Below are positions 36,190 through 45,057 of a stretch of 64,000 nt of DNA, in pieces (position 1 is the stretch's first letter; each line of letters begins with the position of its first letter). The stretch covers positions 11,526,852-11,590,851 of the forward strand of contig CM070508.1 of NCBI GenBank assembly GCA_036346375.1, given 5' to 3'. A program made the translations under genes and the position numbers. The notes beneath the pieces were generated by a model that saw only the letters and a program-made list of their open reading frames with translations, was not told the origin of the DNA and ran no database searches. This stretch comes from Guadua angustifolia. Taxonomy: Eukaryota; Streptophyta; Magnoliopsida; Poales; Poaceae.

Positions 36190-36425
36190 GTGGCGTTAAG
36201 ATGGCGTTAGAATCTTGCCGTTCGCGATGACCGTTGGAACACAGCCGTTAAGATGACCGTTAGAATATAGCCGTTGCGATGACCATTAGAATATAGCCGT
36301 TAAGATGGCCGTTATAATATAGCCGTTGCGACGACCGTTTCAATATAGCCGTTGCGACGACCGTTTCAATATAGCCGTTGCGACGACCGTTTCAATATAG
36401 CCGTTGCGACAACTGTTACGACATG
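36190..36425 (-). promoter_or_regulatory. 26-bp tandem array with paired CCGTT sites upstream of the Harbinger transposase
   Basis: About eight units with exact 26-bp spacing (AGCCGTT anchors at 36243, 36269, 36295, 36321, 36347, 36373, 36399, and TTGCCGTT at 36215) read ATATAGCCGTTGCGACGACC followed by GTTTCA. Each unit carries two CCGTT cores 12 bp apart, that is two AACGG on the transposase strand. AACGG is the core of Myb-bound MSA elements. Harbinger second proteins are Myb-like, so this may be a regulatory array for the transposase promoter. The repeat is seen; its role is inferred. Confidence 0.75.
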
Positions 36426-36842
36426 ACTCACTCAGTACAATTATTTTAATAATCACCGTTATAACATAACCGTTACAGAAAATTTCAAATTTCAAACTCC
36501 CACGTTCAAATATAGCCATTCGAATTTACAATGTGATCGTCACAATAAATTTTAATTTTTAAATTCCCATATGTAAATATAGTTGTTTGAATTTATCGGT
36601 AAAAAAAGCAGTTCTTTATTATGGTATTATGTGGAATATGATTAGAATATAGGAGAGATAAGATAGGGAGTGTGATATGGAGAGTGCTGTTGGAGAGGGA
36701 GGAGATATGGAGAGGGATTTTTTTGGAGAGTTATGTAAAAGTGGCTTTTGGAGAGTGAGATTTGGAGAGTATTGCTGGAGTTGCTCTAAGAGTGGCGGAG
36801 GCACGGTGTCCGGCCGTACCACTCCAACAATATTTATATAGA

Positions 36843-37090
36843 CTAGATGAAACCCCACGGGTTGCCACAGCCGTTTTCTAAAAGAGATTCAAATCCAAAT
36901 GTAAATACACTCTAAATGTTAAAAACTTACGGAAACAGATATGAAAAAAAAGTCAATCAAATTGTCACTTAAAATGAATAAAAAGAAAAAAGAGAAAAAA
37001 AATATAGCACATGGATACTGTAGTTTCTTCCGTAGCCATATGTCATGTGAAGGTCTTCTGAAAGTCCTCTCTAATAATATCGGTATCTAT
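36843..37090 (-). other. Helitron-like 3' end abutting the neighbouring 5' end
   Basis: On the minus strand CCGTGGGGTTTCATCTAG ends at 36843 and is followed at once by TCTATATAAATATTG, a Helitron-type start. This gives a CTAG/TC head-to-tail junction. The body to the right is AT-rich, and its own 5' end was not found before the hAT-like MITE at 37091. Confidence 0.4.
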
Positions 37091-37689
37091 TAGGGGTGAA
37101 AATAGGTCGGATATATCCCATCCGATTCGGAACCGGATCCGATCAGAATCGGATTCGGGACTGGATTTAACTATCCAGTTAGATCCGGATACTTGAATCT
37201 GGATTTGAGATTGGATCTGAAGTATCTAATATTCAGTAAATACAGGATGGGACCTGAACATTCGAATTTTTCCTATTTGGATCGGATTTTCAGATTGAAT
37301 ATTCGGATTTTTTCTATGCAAATATCAACAAAGCTCAGCCCATTTTCATCAAATTTTTTCTATGGCAACCTATTTATAAACAATTAGTTGGTTCTATTGA
37401 TCCTCAAGTAGCAAATTCTTTCTACGACGTCTATTAAGTTTGATTGATATATAATTTGTTACTATAATCATGTACTCATATGGTTTTAATTCAATATAAA
37501 TTACTCTATATATGCGTGTATTATCCGTATATATTTATCTTTTTTGACTCAAATCCGTCATATATCCGTATCCCGAATAACTCAAATCCATATCCGTATC
37601 CGAGTAGCCCGTATCCGGTTTTGAATCCAAAAAAAATTAGAATACGAAAAGAACAATATTCACTCATATCCAACCTATTTTTACCACTG
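37091..37689. mobile_element. hAT-like MITE (about 600 bp)
   Basis: The left end TAGGGGTGAAAATAGGTCGG pairs with the right end, whose reverse complement is CAGTGGTAAAAATAGGTTGG. Subterminal GGATCCGGAT / ATCCGTATCCG motifs are abundant. The flanking octamers GTATCTAT (37083-37090) and GAACCTAT (37690-37697) match at 6 of 8, an aged hAT-type target duplication. No coding sequence is present. Confidence 0.7.
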
Positions 37690-39089
37690 GAACCTATGCA
37701 AATACAACTATAGATAGATGCCACCGCGTGCCATTGTTTGAACCTGAGCCGCCCATCATCAAACGAAGGGGTTCAAAAGCTCGGTCCCATAGGCCCACCT
37801 CATCAATAGAAAAGGAACAAGCCAAACAAAGCAAAATTCCCCATTCCTTCGTTCCTCGGCTTCTTCCAGTTGAGCAACTTCTCCACATCTCGCAACCGCC
37901 TATGTGATAATCTCGCTATCCATCTAATTGCCGTCGTGGAAGCGCCGCCGTCGCAAGTAGGTGCAGTGAAGAATGAATGCCACCGCCACCTCCGCAGTAG
38001 TCCGCCGATCGCCGCGGCCAATAGCTCATTGAACCAGCAGACTCTTTCTGACTTCTTTTTTTTTTCAAGTCACGAGACCCAACGATGCATTGATGCATAA
38101 AGAAGTGATATGAAAATATCTAGTTCTTTATTATTTCTTCTTCTTTTCTAATGTTTTGGAGGATTATGACTTGAGTGTGTAACCTGAGAAAGAAGATAGA
38201 TAGCATCATAATCTTGCCATCTCGATCTGGAGTTGCGGCCATTGAGATAATTAATCACTTCAATGGCAATGAGACAGGTAAAACTGAAAGTGATCAAGTG
38301 GTCTCCCTGAAAATGGCCAATTTCTCGCGGCCCGATTCGCTCTGTTGGGCAGCGGTGATGAGGGCGGCATCGGCGAGCAGTGGTGCTGAGGACAGCGCCG
38401 GCAACCCATTGTCGGATCTGAAGAAGGTAGACGATAGCTGGGAGGCTGTTGCAGCCCGGTAGTATGTGACTTCGCCTGAGAGCCATTTATTTGGTGATGA
38501 GAGGTCCGGATTCGCGCAATGGTACGCTGTGAAATTACGACGTAACACCTTCAAATTAGTTGGTTATCTTGGCCCTTGAATCAATTTGATCTCGCATCGC
38601 CACAATTTCCTTGTCAGTGATCACGAGAAATTATCCTGTTCGTTTTGCTCTCACATTTCCAAGATCCCAGCATCGACGGTAATGGCACATGACAGTGTCC
38701 TCCGTTTCTAATAGTCACTGTTGTAGCTAAGCTTGGCACATAAAGCCCCCTTGGTTGAACAAGAATACTGTCAATGGTGAATCAACAGTTGTCTTAAGCT
38801 GCAGTGTAGCTGTTCTTAGGGGCTGTGTTGTAATGTAATGTGGTGTTTCTCCTTTCTACCCTAACTCTTACCAATTGCATTAAAAAATTCCACTCCCAAT
38901 TCGAACTGTAGTCAGGATTCCATCATAGGGTGCTAACCATCGCCTACTGCTTAGATCTACTTCTGGGGAAGGAGAAGAAGGTCAACACTCCACCCTTTTG
39001 GATCTACATCTATCCTAGTCAATGACAGCTACATTAGGTTGGACATGATAATGACCTCATTTTGTGATATACGACCAAATACGTAATCT
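37690..39089. other. Unassigned low-repeat region with short open frames
   Basis: This stretch shows no transposon ends. GC-rich segments at about 37740-38060 and 38300-38460 look like exon material beside AT-rich, intron-like DNA. The longest plus frame, 38175-38462 (95 aa, with MANFSRPDSLCWAAVMRAAS and NPLSDLKKVDDSWEAV), starts after a weak context and matches no family I know; a minus frame of 112 aa overlaps it. A degraded host gene is possible but cannot be shown. Confidence 0.35.
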
Positions 39090-39378
39090 GAATTTTGGGT
39101 AACATCTATTTGGATAATGAACACAATATAAGTACTAAAGGGCCTTATTGAGATTTTGTTTAATCTGAATTAAATCGCAACCAAAGCTTCCTCGTCAAAA
39201 CATGTCCAGTGAATTTAATTTGTTTTTTGTTCTTTCGATTTTTTTTCTTTTTTTTGCTTTTGCCGGGTACAGCCATTATCTAATTTGGGCTGCATCAATT
39301 TGGATAATGAACATAATGCAGCTTGCTGAGATTTAGTTTAAGTATGAACAATCGCAACCAAATCTCCCTCATTGAAAA

Positions 39379-39947
39379 GAGTAAATTTTACAAAACTTCA
39401 TGTTTGTTGTACAAACATGAAGAAAACTACATATTTTAGTTTCTATTTCATAAAATTACAGATTTTACAAGAACTTGTTTCACAAAACTACAGATTTCTT
39501 GTATAAATTATTAGAAAACTATAGATTTTAGGTGAACTTGTATTACAAAACTATAGTTTTTAGAATTAATTATTTCTTATAATTGGTCTAATAGTCTAGG
39601 CCTACATAATAGCTTCATGCGTGAGTGAAACGGAAAATGAGGGCATGCGAGACTATCATGTGGGCCCACACTGTCAGACCTGTTGCAAGAAACGGTCAAT
39701 TCTAAAACATATAGTTTTTTGAAATAAGTTCTTTTAAAATATGTAGTTTTGTTATACAAGTTCTCATAAAATTTGTAGTTTTGTGAAATAAAGGCTAAAA
39801 TATGTAGTTTTTTGATAGTTTGTATAAGAAACCTATAGTTTTGTGAAACAAGTTCATCTAAAATATGTAGTTTTACAAAATAGAAACTAAAATCTGTAAT
39901 TTTCTGATAGTTTATAAAAAAAACTTTTAGTTTTATGGAATTTACTC
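39379..39947. mobile_element. Foldback MITE, Mutator-like
   Basis: The left end GAGTAAATTTTACAAAACT matches the right end in reverse complement (GAGTAAATTCCATAAAACT). The interior is built of alternating AAACTACAGATTTTA and its complement TAAAATATGTAGTTT, so the whole element can fold back. The flanking 9-mers CATTGAAAA (39370-39378) and CACTCAAAA (39948-39956) match at 7 of 9, as for a Mutator-type duplication. It is inserted in the tandem array. Confidence 0.7.
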
Positions 39948-40085
39948 CACTCAAAATTGCCCATTGAATTTTGGTTATATTAGCTTGGATATAATAACAA
40001 GCTCCTTTTTTATGTACATCCAATGGGTTATCGATCGAATTTTGGGTTGCATTGGTTTGGATAATGAACACATTCTCCGGAGTTA

Positions 40086-40343
40086 GGGTAAGTACAATAA
40101 CAAAGCCAGCTGCTTACTTTATCTCATATCCATATCATTTAAAGTAAGTACTAAAATCAGCTTGTACAATACTCTAAAAGTTGGCTTTAGATACTTTGTA
40201 TTAACTATCTCTTCTCTCGTGCAATTCTTACTACTAAATTAGAGTCAGCTCTCTTCTCTCTCCTCTTTTCTCACTCTTTCACATAGAACAAAACTAACGT
40301 AGACATGCTAAAAATAAGTTGAGGTGGCTTTATTGTACATACC
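40086..40343. mobile_element. Short MITE (GGGTAAGTACAATAA ends)
   Basis: The left GGGTAAGTACAATAACAAAG and the right end (reverse complement CGGTATGTACAATAAAGCC) form a diverged inverted repeat around 250 bp of non-coding DNA. It is preceded by TTA (40083-40085) and abuts the next MITE without a spacer. Confidence 0.6.
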
Positions 40344-40947
40344 GAGCATCTCCAGCAAGAGCCCCTAAAACAGGGCCCCTATTTTGGATTTAGGGACTCT
40401 CCCTATTTTTTGGGGCCCTATTTTCAGAATACAAGTCCAGCAACATCCTCTAAATCTCAGCCCCTATTTTACTTTTTCTCCTATTTTAACATATCCGCTA
40501 TGTATAATCTTCATTTGACACCACTAAAATTCAATCAAAAATATTTGTAATACATAAAACATAAGCATATTAACATTTACAATTTAAAAACATGATATTT
40601 AAAATTTAAATTTAAAATTTTCAAAACATGATAAATAGATAAATAGAAACTCCGAATAATGAATCAAACTCTGTTATTTGTGAATTGCCCATAAATGCTC
40701 AATAAGATCATCTCGAAGCCTCTCATGTATTTCCTGTCTTCAATCTCTGGTGTATCTTTAAGAAGTCCCTATTTTAAGATTTAGAAATTTGGTTTAAGGG
40801 CTCCTTGGGAATTGAAATTTGAGGAGGCAAATTTAGGGCCTCCTAATTTTAGGGGCTGGATTAGGGGCTCTGTTGGATGTGTATTTTTTACTAAACTCTC
40901 TATTTTAATGTTTAGGGGTTGGTTTAGGGGCTCTGCTGGAGATGCTC
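40344..40947. mobile_element. Tourist/Harbinger MITE retaining a transposase tail
   Basis: The ends GAGCATCTCCAGCAAGAGCC and (reverse complement) GAGCATCTCCAGCAGAGCC are near-perfect inverted repeats, of the same GAGCANNTCCAGCA type as the large Harbinger element. TTA follows at 40948-40950. On the minus strand 40674-40736 reads EIHERLRDDLIEHLWAIHK then a stop, matching the C-terminal pattern of Harbinger transposases (compare HSQLQADLVEHLWRQYGGM in the large element). It is an internal-deletion derivative. Confidence 0.8.
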
Positions 40948-41270
40948 TTAGGAGACCTCGCTAAGCAAATCACAACTAAATATCCATCATCAGTACATAT
41001 CATGAATTTCAGCTATATTAGTTTGGATATAATAACGATCTCCCTTTTTTTACATCCAAACATGATATCCAGATTTTGGGTTCCATTCATTTGGATAATT
41101 AACACAATCTAAGGGTTCAGAGACCTCGCTGGGGTTTTGTTAATATGTGAACAAAATTACAACAAAGTCTCCTTCATTAAAAACCGCTGTAACTTTCGGC
41201 TATATTAGCTTGATAAATTAGGAGCTTTTTTGTATACAACCAATGGGTTATCGAATTTGCCTTGCATTTT

Positions 41271-41403
41271 TTTTTTAATTTGGTCAAGGACTCTAGCATT
41301 CACTTAAAAAGAAATAAGCAACTTAGATGAATCCGGAGATTCAAACCTGGGTGGGGGAGCGGACGACGCCGGCTTCTTGCCAGCAAGCTACACTCGGCTC
41401 TCG
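41271..41403 (-). mobile_element. tRNA-derived SINE
   Basis: On the minus strand a head with an A-box-like TAGCTTGCTGGC and the B-box-like GGTTTGAATCT (in CCCACCCAGGTTTGAATCTC) is followed by a short body and a poly(A) tail (the T run at 41271-41277 on the plus strand). A perfect 8-bp target duplication TTGCATTT flanks it (41263-41270 and 41404-41411). It would be transcribed by RNA polymerase III and mobilised by a LINE. The family name is not assigned. Confidence 0.75.
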
Positions 41404-41898
41404 TTGCATTTCTTTGGATAATAAACACAATCCAAGGGCCGAAGAGTCCTGGCTAAGATTTAGTTTAAACCTGAATTAAATTGCAACTAAAACTGCATCA
41501 CCAAAACATGCCATGAATTTCAGCTATATTAGTTTGATACAGTAACGAGCTCGTCCTCTTGTGTTTTTCCAAACAAGATATCCGAATTTTGGGTTCCATT
41601 TATTTGGATAATTGAACACAATCTAAGGGCTTAGGAGACCTCGACTAGATTTGCTTTAAATATGAACAAAAATAGCAACCAAACCTCGCTCATAAAAAAC
41701 TGCTTAGTAAATTTTGAGTATGTCAGGCTGGTATAATAATGAGCTTCTTTTCAATGTACAAATGGGTTACCCGAATTTTGAGTAGCATTCGTATTGATAA
41801 TGAACACAAATTAAAGATTGAGGAGACCTTGCTAAGATTTGGTTAAACCTGAACTAAACCGCAACTAAAACTCCATCATCAAAACATACGTAAATTTT

Positions 41899-42322
41899 GG
41901 GCCTGTTTGGGAGAGTTGTGTTTCAGTTTTGCTTCAGTTTTGAACCAAAAGCTCTCCCAAATAGCATGGTCATAAAGCAGGTGGGAAAAATAAGTCACGT
42001 GAAGCACTCCCAAAAATTTGAAGGCTGGCGAGGAGCTTTTTATCTGTGGCTTGGCTTGACTACCTCCTACATCGGTCGCTCTGCCTTCTCGACTTCCACC
42101 ACCCCGCCTCGTAGCCTCCACGTCACCTCCCCACTCGGACGCCGCTGTACTTCGCTATGTTGTTACCTTCCCGCTCAGTTGATCCCCAAAAGCTACAGCT
42201 GTAATAGCTAGTTTGCTAAACAACATAACAAGAAAAACTACTGATTGTCAATTCAATTCTTTGCTGATGTACAACAAACCAAAAGTAGGCTTTTAATTTC
42301 GTATGACTCTCCAAATAGGACC
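41899..42322. mobile_element. MITE with GGGCCTGTTTGG ends
   Basis: The ends GGGCCTGTTTGGGAGAGT and (reverse complement) GGTCCTATTTGGAGAGTC are inverted repeats. TTT lies on both sides (41896-41898, 42323-42325), compatible with a 3-bp duplication. The interior is non-coding with a GC-rich centre. It sits in the tandem array. Superfamily is uncertain (Tourist-like by duplication length). Confidence 0.65.
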
Positions 42323-43082
42323 TTTAGCTATATTAGTTGGATACAACAACGGGCTCCTTCTTCTGTGTAGCCAAACAGGATATGCAAATATTGGGTTCCA
42401 TTTGTTTGGATAACAAACATAATCCAAGGGTAGAGGAGGCGTTGGCAAGCTTTGGTTTAAACCTGACCTAAATCGCAACTAACACTCCATCGTCAAAACA
42501 TAACCATAATATAAGTGTTCGACCATGACATGCCAAGAATTTGTTTAAACCTGAACCAAACCGTAACTAAAACTCCATCGTCAAAACATACTATAAATTT
42601 CAGCTATGTTAGTATGGATACAATTGCTGGCTCCTTTTGTGTATAACCAAACATGATATTCAGATTTTGGGTTCCATTCATTTGAATAACAAACACAATC
42701 TAAGGATACGGGAGACCTTGCTGAGATTCGACATATTTAATACCAAATATATCGAATCTTATCAAAATATGCCGATGAATTTCGGACATGTTAGCTTGGC
42801 TCTTTATTTATGTACAGCCAAACAGGCTATCTGAATTTTGGGCTGCATTCGCTCGTTCACCAGCTTTGACGGAAACATGCCGGATAACAACTACAACTGT
42901 TACTATGGGCTAGAATGTCATAAGTCGACCAGAAAAGTTGATAAAACCCACGCAAACCCACAGGGCCAGCGAAGCAAACACGAGAATTACAAAAAGCAAA
43001 AGCAAAGGCGAAGCAAACCCCACGCTCCCGTCTCCTCCCTCCTCGCTTGCTCGCCGGAGTCCCCAACCAACACAATTCCCCC

Positions 43083-43849
43083 ATGTGGCCGTCCTGGGTC
43101 AAGACGCGCCCGTCCAACTCCGCCGCCACCTCCGCCTCCGCCTCCGCGGCCACCTCGAACGCGCTCGTCGCCGCCGCCGCCGCCTCCACGCGCCTCTCCT
43201 TCTCCTCCCCCTCCCTGAAAGACATCCAGTCCCTGCTCCTCCAGGACTCTACCCACTCGCCGCAGGCCGCCCCGTCCTGCCCGCCGCCGCGCGTCTTCCA
43301 CCGCATCCGCGTCGCCGCCTCCGCGCTCCGGCTCCTCCGCACCCTCCAGCCGGCGGGGCAGCCGCCTGTCGCCGCCGGTGGGGGGCCGAAGGGCGGGTGG
43401 TGCTGTACTTCACCTCCCTCCGCGTCGTCCGCGGCACCTACGAGGACTGCCGCGCCGTGCGCGCCATCCTGCGGGGGCTCCGCGCGGCCGTCGACGAGCG
43501 CGACCTCTCCATGGACCCTGGCTTCCTCCCGGAGCTCGCCGCGCTCCTGCCCCACCGCCGCCGCGTGACCCTCCCCCAGGTCTTCGTCGGCGGCCGGCAC
43601 CTCGGCAGCGCCGAGGAGGTCCGCCGCCTCCACGAGTCCGGCGAGCTCCGCCGAATCGTCCCGGCGGCGGCCACCCCCGCCCCCGCCGCCTGCGGCCGCT
43701 GCACCGGCGAGCGCTACGTACTGTGCGGCAGCTGCGACGGGAGCCACCGGCGGTACAGCCACAAGGGCGGTGGCGGCTTCCGCGCCTGCGCCTGCTGCAA
43801 CGAGAACGGCCTCGTCCGGTGCCCTGAATGCTGCTTCCCCGCCGCCTGA
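43083..43849 (+). CDS. Glutaredoxin-like protein with C-terminal CxxC cluster; 1-base frameshift
   Basis: This is the one recognisable host gene, about 255 codons, GC-rich and intronless as is common for grass genes of this family. ATG 43083 opens an Ala/Ser-rich N-terminus (MWPSWVKTRPSNSAATS) with SLKDIQSLL, typical of plant glutaredoxin-domain proteins of the At3g28850 type. The glutaredoxin fold follows (VVLYFTSLRVVRGTYEDCRA, LPQVFVGGRHLGSAEEV), then four CxxC pairs (CGRC, CGSC, CACC, CPEC) that probably bind zinc. The thioltransferase CxxC is absent (TYEDC instead), usual in this subgroup, so a structural or regulatory role is likelier than redox catalysis. The frame changes within a run of six G at 43380-43385; one extra G would join both halves. 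This is either a real null mutation or an assembly error. The upstream neighbour is the tandem array. Confidence 0.88.
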
Positions 43850-44727
43850 TCCAGATCCAAGATCCAACTGGTTGTGGCTCCACTCCAATAACTCAGCTCT
43901 TTACTAGTACTAGTACTTCTCATCAAACTTAGGAGATCATATGTGTCCTGTCTAGTACAATAGATGTTAGTGATCAGTGAAGTGTTCTTAAGTCAGTTAC
44001 AGATTGGGAGCCTTGGTCTGGAGTTCGATTTAGCTTTCCTCCAACCTTGGATTAAAACTTTGTAAGAGTTGTCTTTTATTTCTCATCTTTGTTAATCTAT
44101 ATCTTGGAGCCAGATCATAGTTCATACCTCTGGTTCTTGTCTCTGTATGTACATTTCAAGTCTTGTCAATTCTTAAGGCATGGGCTCCTGCCGCCTGCCC
44201 TGGCATTTTGGCCCGTCATCTCGTCGCCATTGCTTCCTGTGCTCCGGCCGGCCAGTCCTCTCCCATGGTTGCTCTTTTCGTTCAAGGGGTAACGCTCGAA
44301 AGTCCAAAGGCTCCGTATATACATATACAAAGCGGACGGAGAAGAGATGGCTTGCCGATTGGTGGTACATCACCTTGTGCGATCTGCGGCTGTCGGCGTC
44401 GGTTCCCCAATCATGTGGTGCTCATGCCGCTCCGAGCTGGCGGCGGCACGCGCGGCGGGGCGCGCATGGCCAAAGCGAGCGTGCGGTAAAACGATGGCGT
44501 TACGCGGTCGGCGCCGCGGCGCTCGGGACCCGACCGAAAAATCTTCTAGCGGCGCGATTGGATTCCAAATTGTGGATCTCGTGCGCTCTGGCATGCGGGC
44601 TGCAGGCGTCGCAGGGGGCGGTGGCACTGAGCGGGGAGGAGGATGGTGAGCGAGCTGTCACGTGAGAGGCAGAGCGCACCGGGGTTTACGTTACCCTGCC
44701 AATCTCGGAAATCGACTGGTCGGTATC
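43850..44727. other. 3' flank of the glutaredoxin-like gene, no second gene
   Basis: The first 250 bp are AT-rich 3' untranslated-type sequence. From 44160 the DNA becomes GC-rich, and a plus frame of 161 aa (44180-44665) is open beside equally open minus frames, with no domain. Nothing was assigned. Confidence 0.45.
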
Positions 44728-45057
44728 GAATATGAACAAGAAGGAATTGAAAAATCAAAATTTTTTAACTACATAGTCAAATAGCGGTCAAAATAAATAA
44801 AAAAAACCAATGGTTTTACTGATTTTTGATCGATTTTTATCAATTTTCGATCGACTTATATAAAAAATCGGCACATTCGGCAGAAATTGAAAAAAAATCA
44901 TGAAAAATTTGAAAAAAATACTGGATATTCAAATATAAGTAATGTGAGAACTCAAAACAATAACCTCTTATACTAAAACTCTGTTTTGTGATGGCATGAT
45001 AAAAAGTTGTGGCATTTGTAGGACAATCAAGAATATTCAATGAATGATTAGCACTGC
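44728..45057 (+). repeat. 330-bp direct repeat R, copy 1
   Basis: The sequence from TATGAACAAGAAGGAATTG to GATTAGCACTGC recurs at 47059-47391 with only a few per cent difference. The two copies bracket about 2.0 kb of minus-strand gypsy LTR sequence. Terminal TG/CA and a target duplication are lacking, so it is not an LTR pair. It belongs to the AT-rich repeat family also seen at 4130-5160. Confidence 0.85.

Larger units (their letters stand above)
21838..36786 (-). mobile_element. PIF/Harbinger transposon (14.95 kb including nested CACTA 2)
   Basis: The left end GAGCAAGTCCAGCAGACTC and the right end (minus strand) GAGCAACTCCAGCAATACTC form imperfect terminal inverted repeats, followed on both sides by CTCTCCA repeats. 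A 3-bp target duplication TAA (21835-21837 and 36787-36789) flanks them, as this superfamily requires. The transposase is on the minus strand near the right end (34750-36067), so that is the 5' end. Removing CACTA 2 leaves about 4.9 kb, normal for an autonomous Harbinger. The transposase now has frameshifts. A second, plus-strand transcription unit may exist at 21990-23589. Confidence 0.87.
21652..36842 (-). mobile_element. Short Helitron-like unit, split by the Harbinger insertion
   Basis: On the minus strand a 3' end reading CCGCGGGGTTCTAGCTAG, followed by T, lies at 21652. It has the CTAG end and the upstream GC-rich hairpin-like segment (CGGCAAGCCG) typical of grass Helitrons. A matching 5' end starting TCTATATAAATATTG lies at 36842. 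Removing the Harbinger element (14.95 kb) leaves only about 245 bp between these ends, a plausible non-autonomous Helitron. The ends are short signals and no Rep/helicase gene is present, so confidence is modest. Confidence 0.4.
39090..42850 (+). repeat. Diverged tandem array, period about 175-190 bp
   Basis: The anchor GAATTTTGGGTTGCATT and its variants occur at about 39090, 39281, 40037, 41071, 41254, 41584, 41773, 42388, 42663 and 42833. After subtracting inserted elements, spacings are about 187, 178, 172, 183, 189, 189 and 188 bp, then 275 and 170. The unit also contains GGATAATGAACACAATCTAA, GAGACCTCGCT and CAGCTATATTAGTTTGGATA. Copies are strongly diverged. Insertions sit at 39379, 40086, 40344, 41271 and 41899. 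Confidence 0.8.

Noticed and set aside
42857..43888. 343-aa minus-strand frame over the glutaredoxin-like gene
   Set aside because: It is a GC-driven shadow of the real plus-strand gene, whose motifs are unmistakable.
44180..44665. 161-aa plus frame downstream of the glutaredoxin-like gene
   Set aside because: GC-rich, overlapped by other open frames, with no recognisable domain or gene-like signals.
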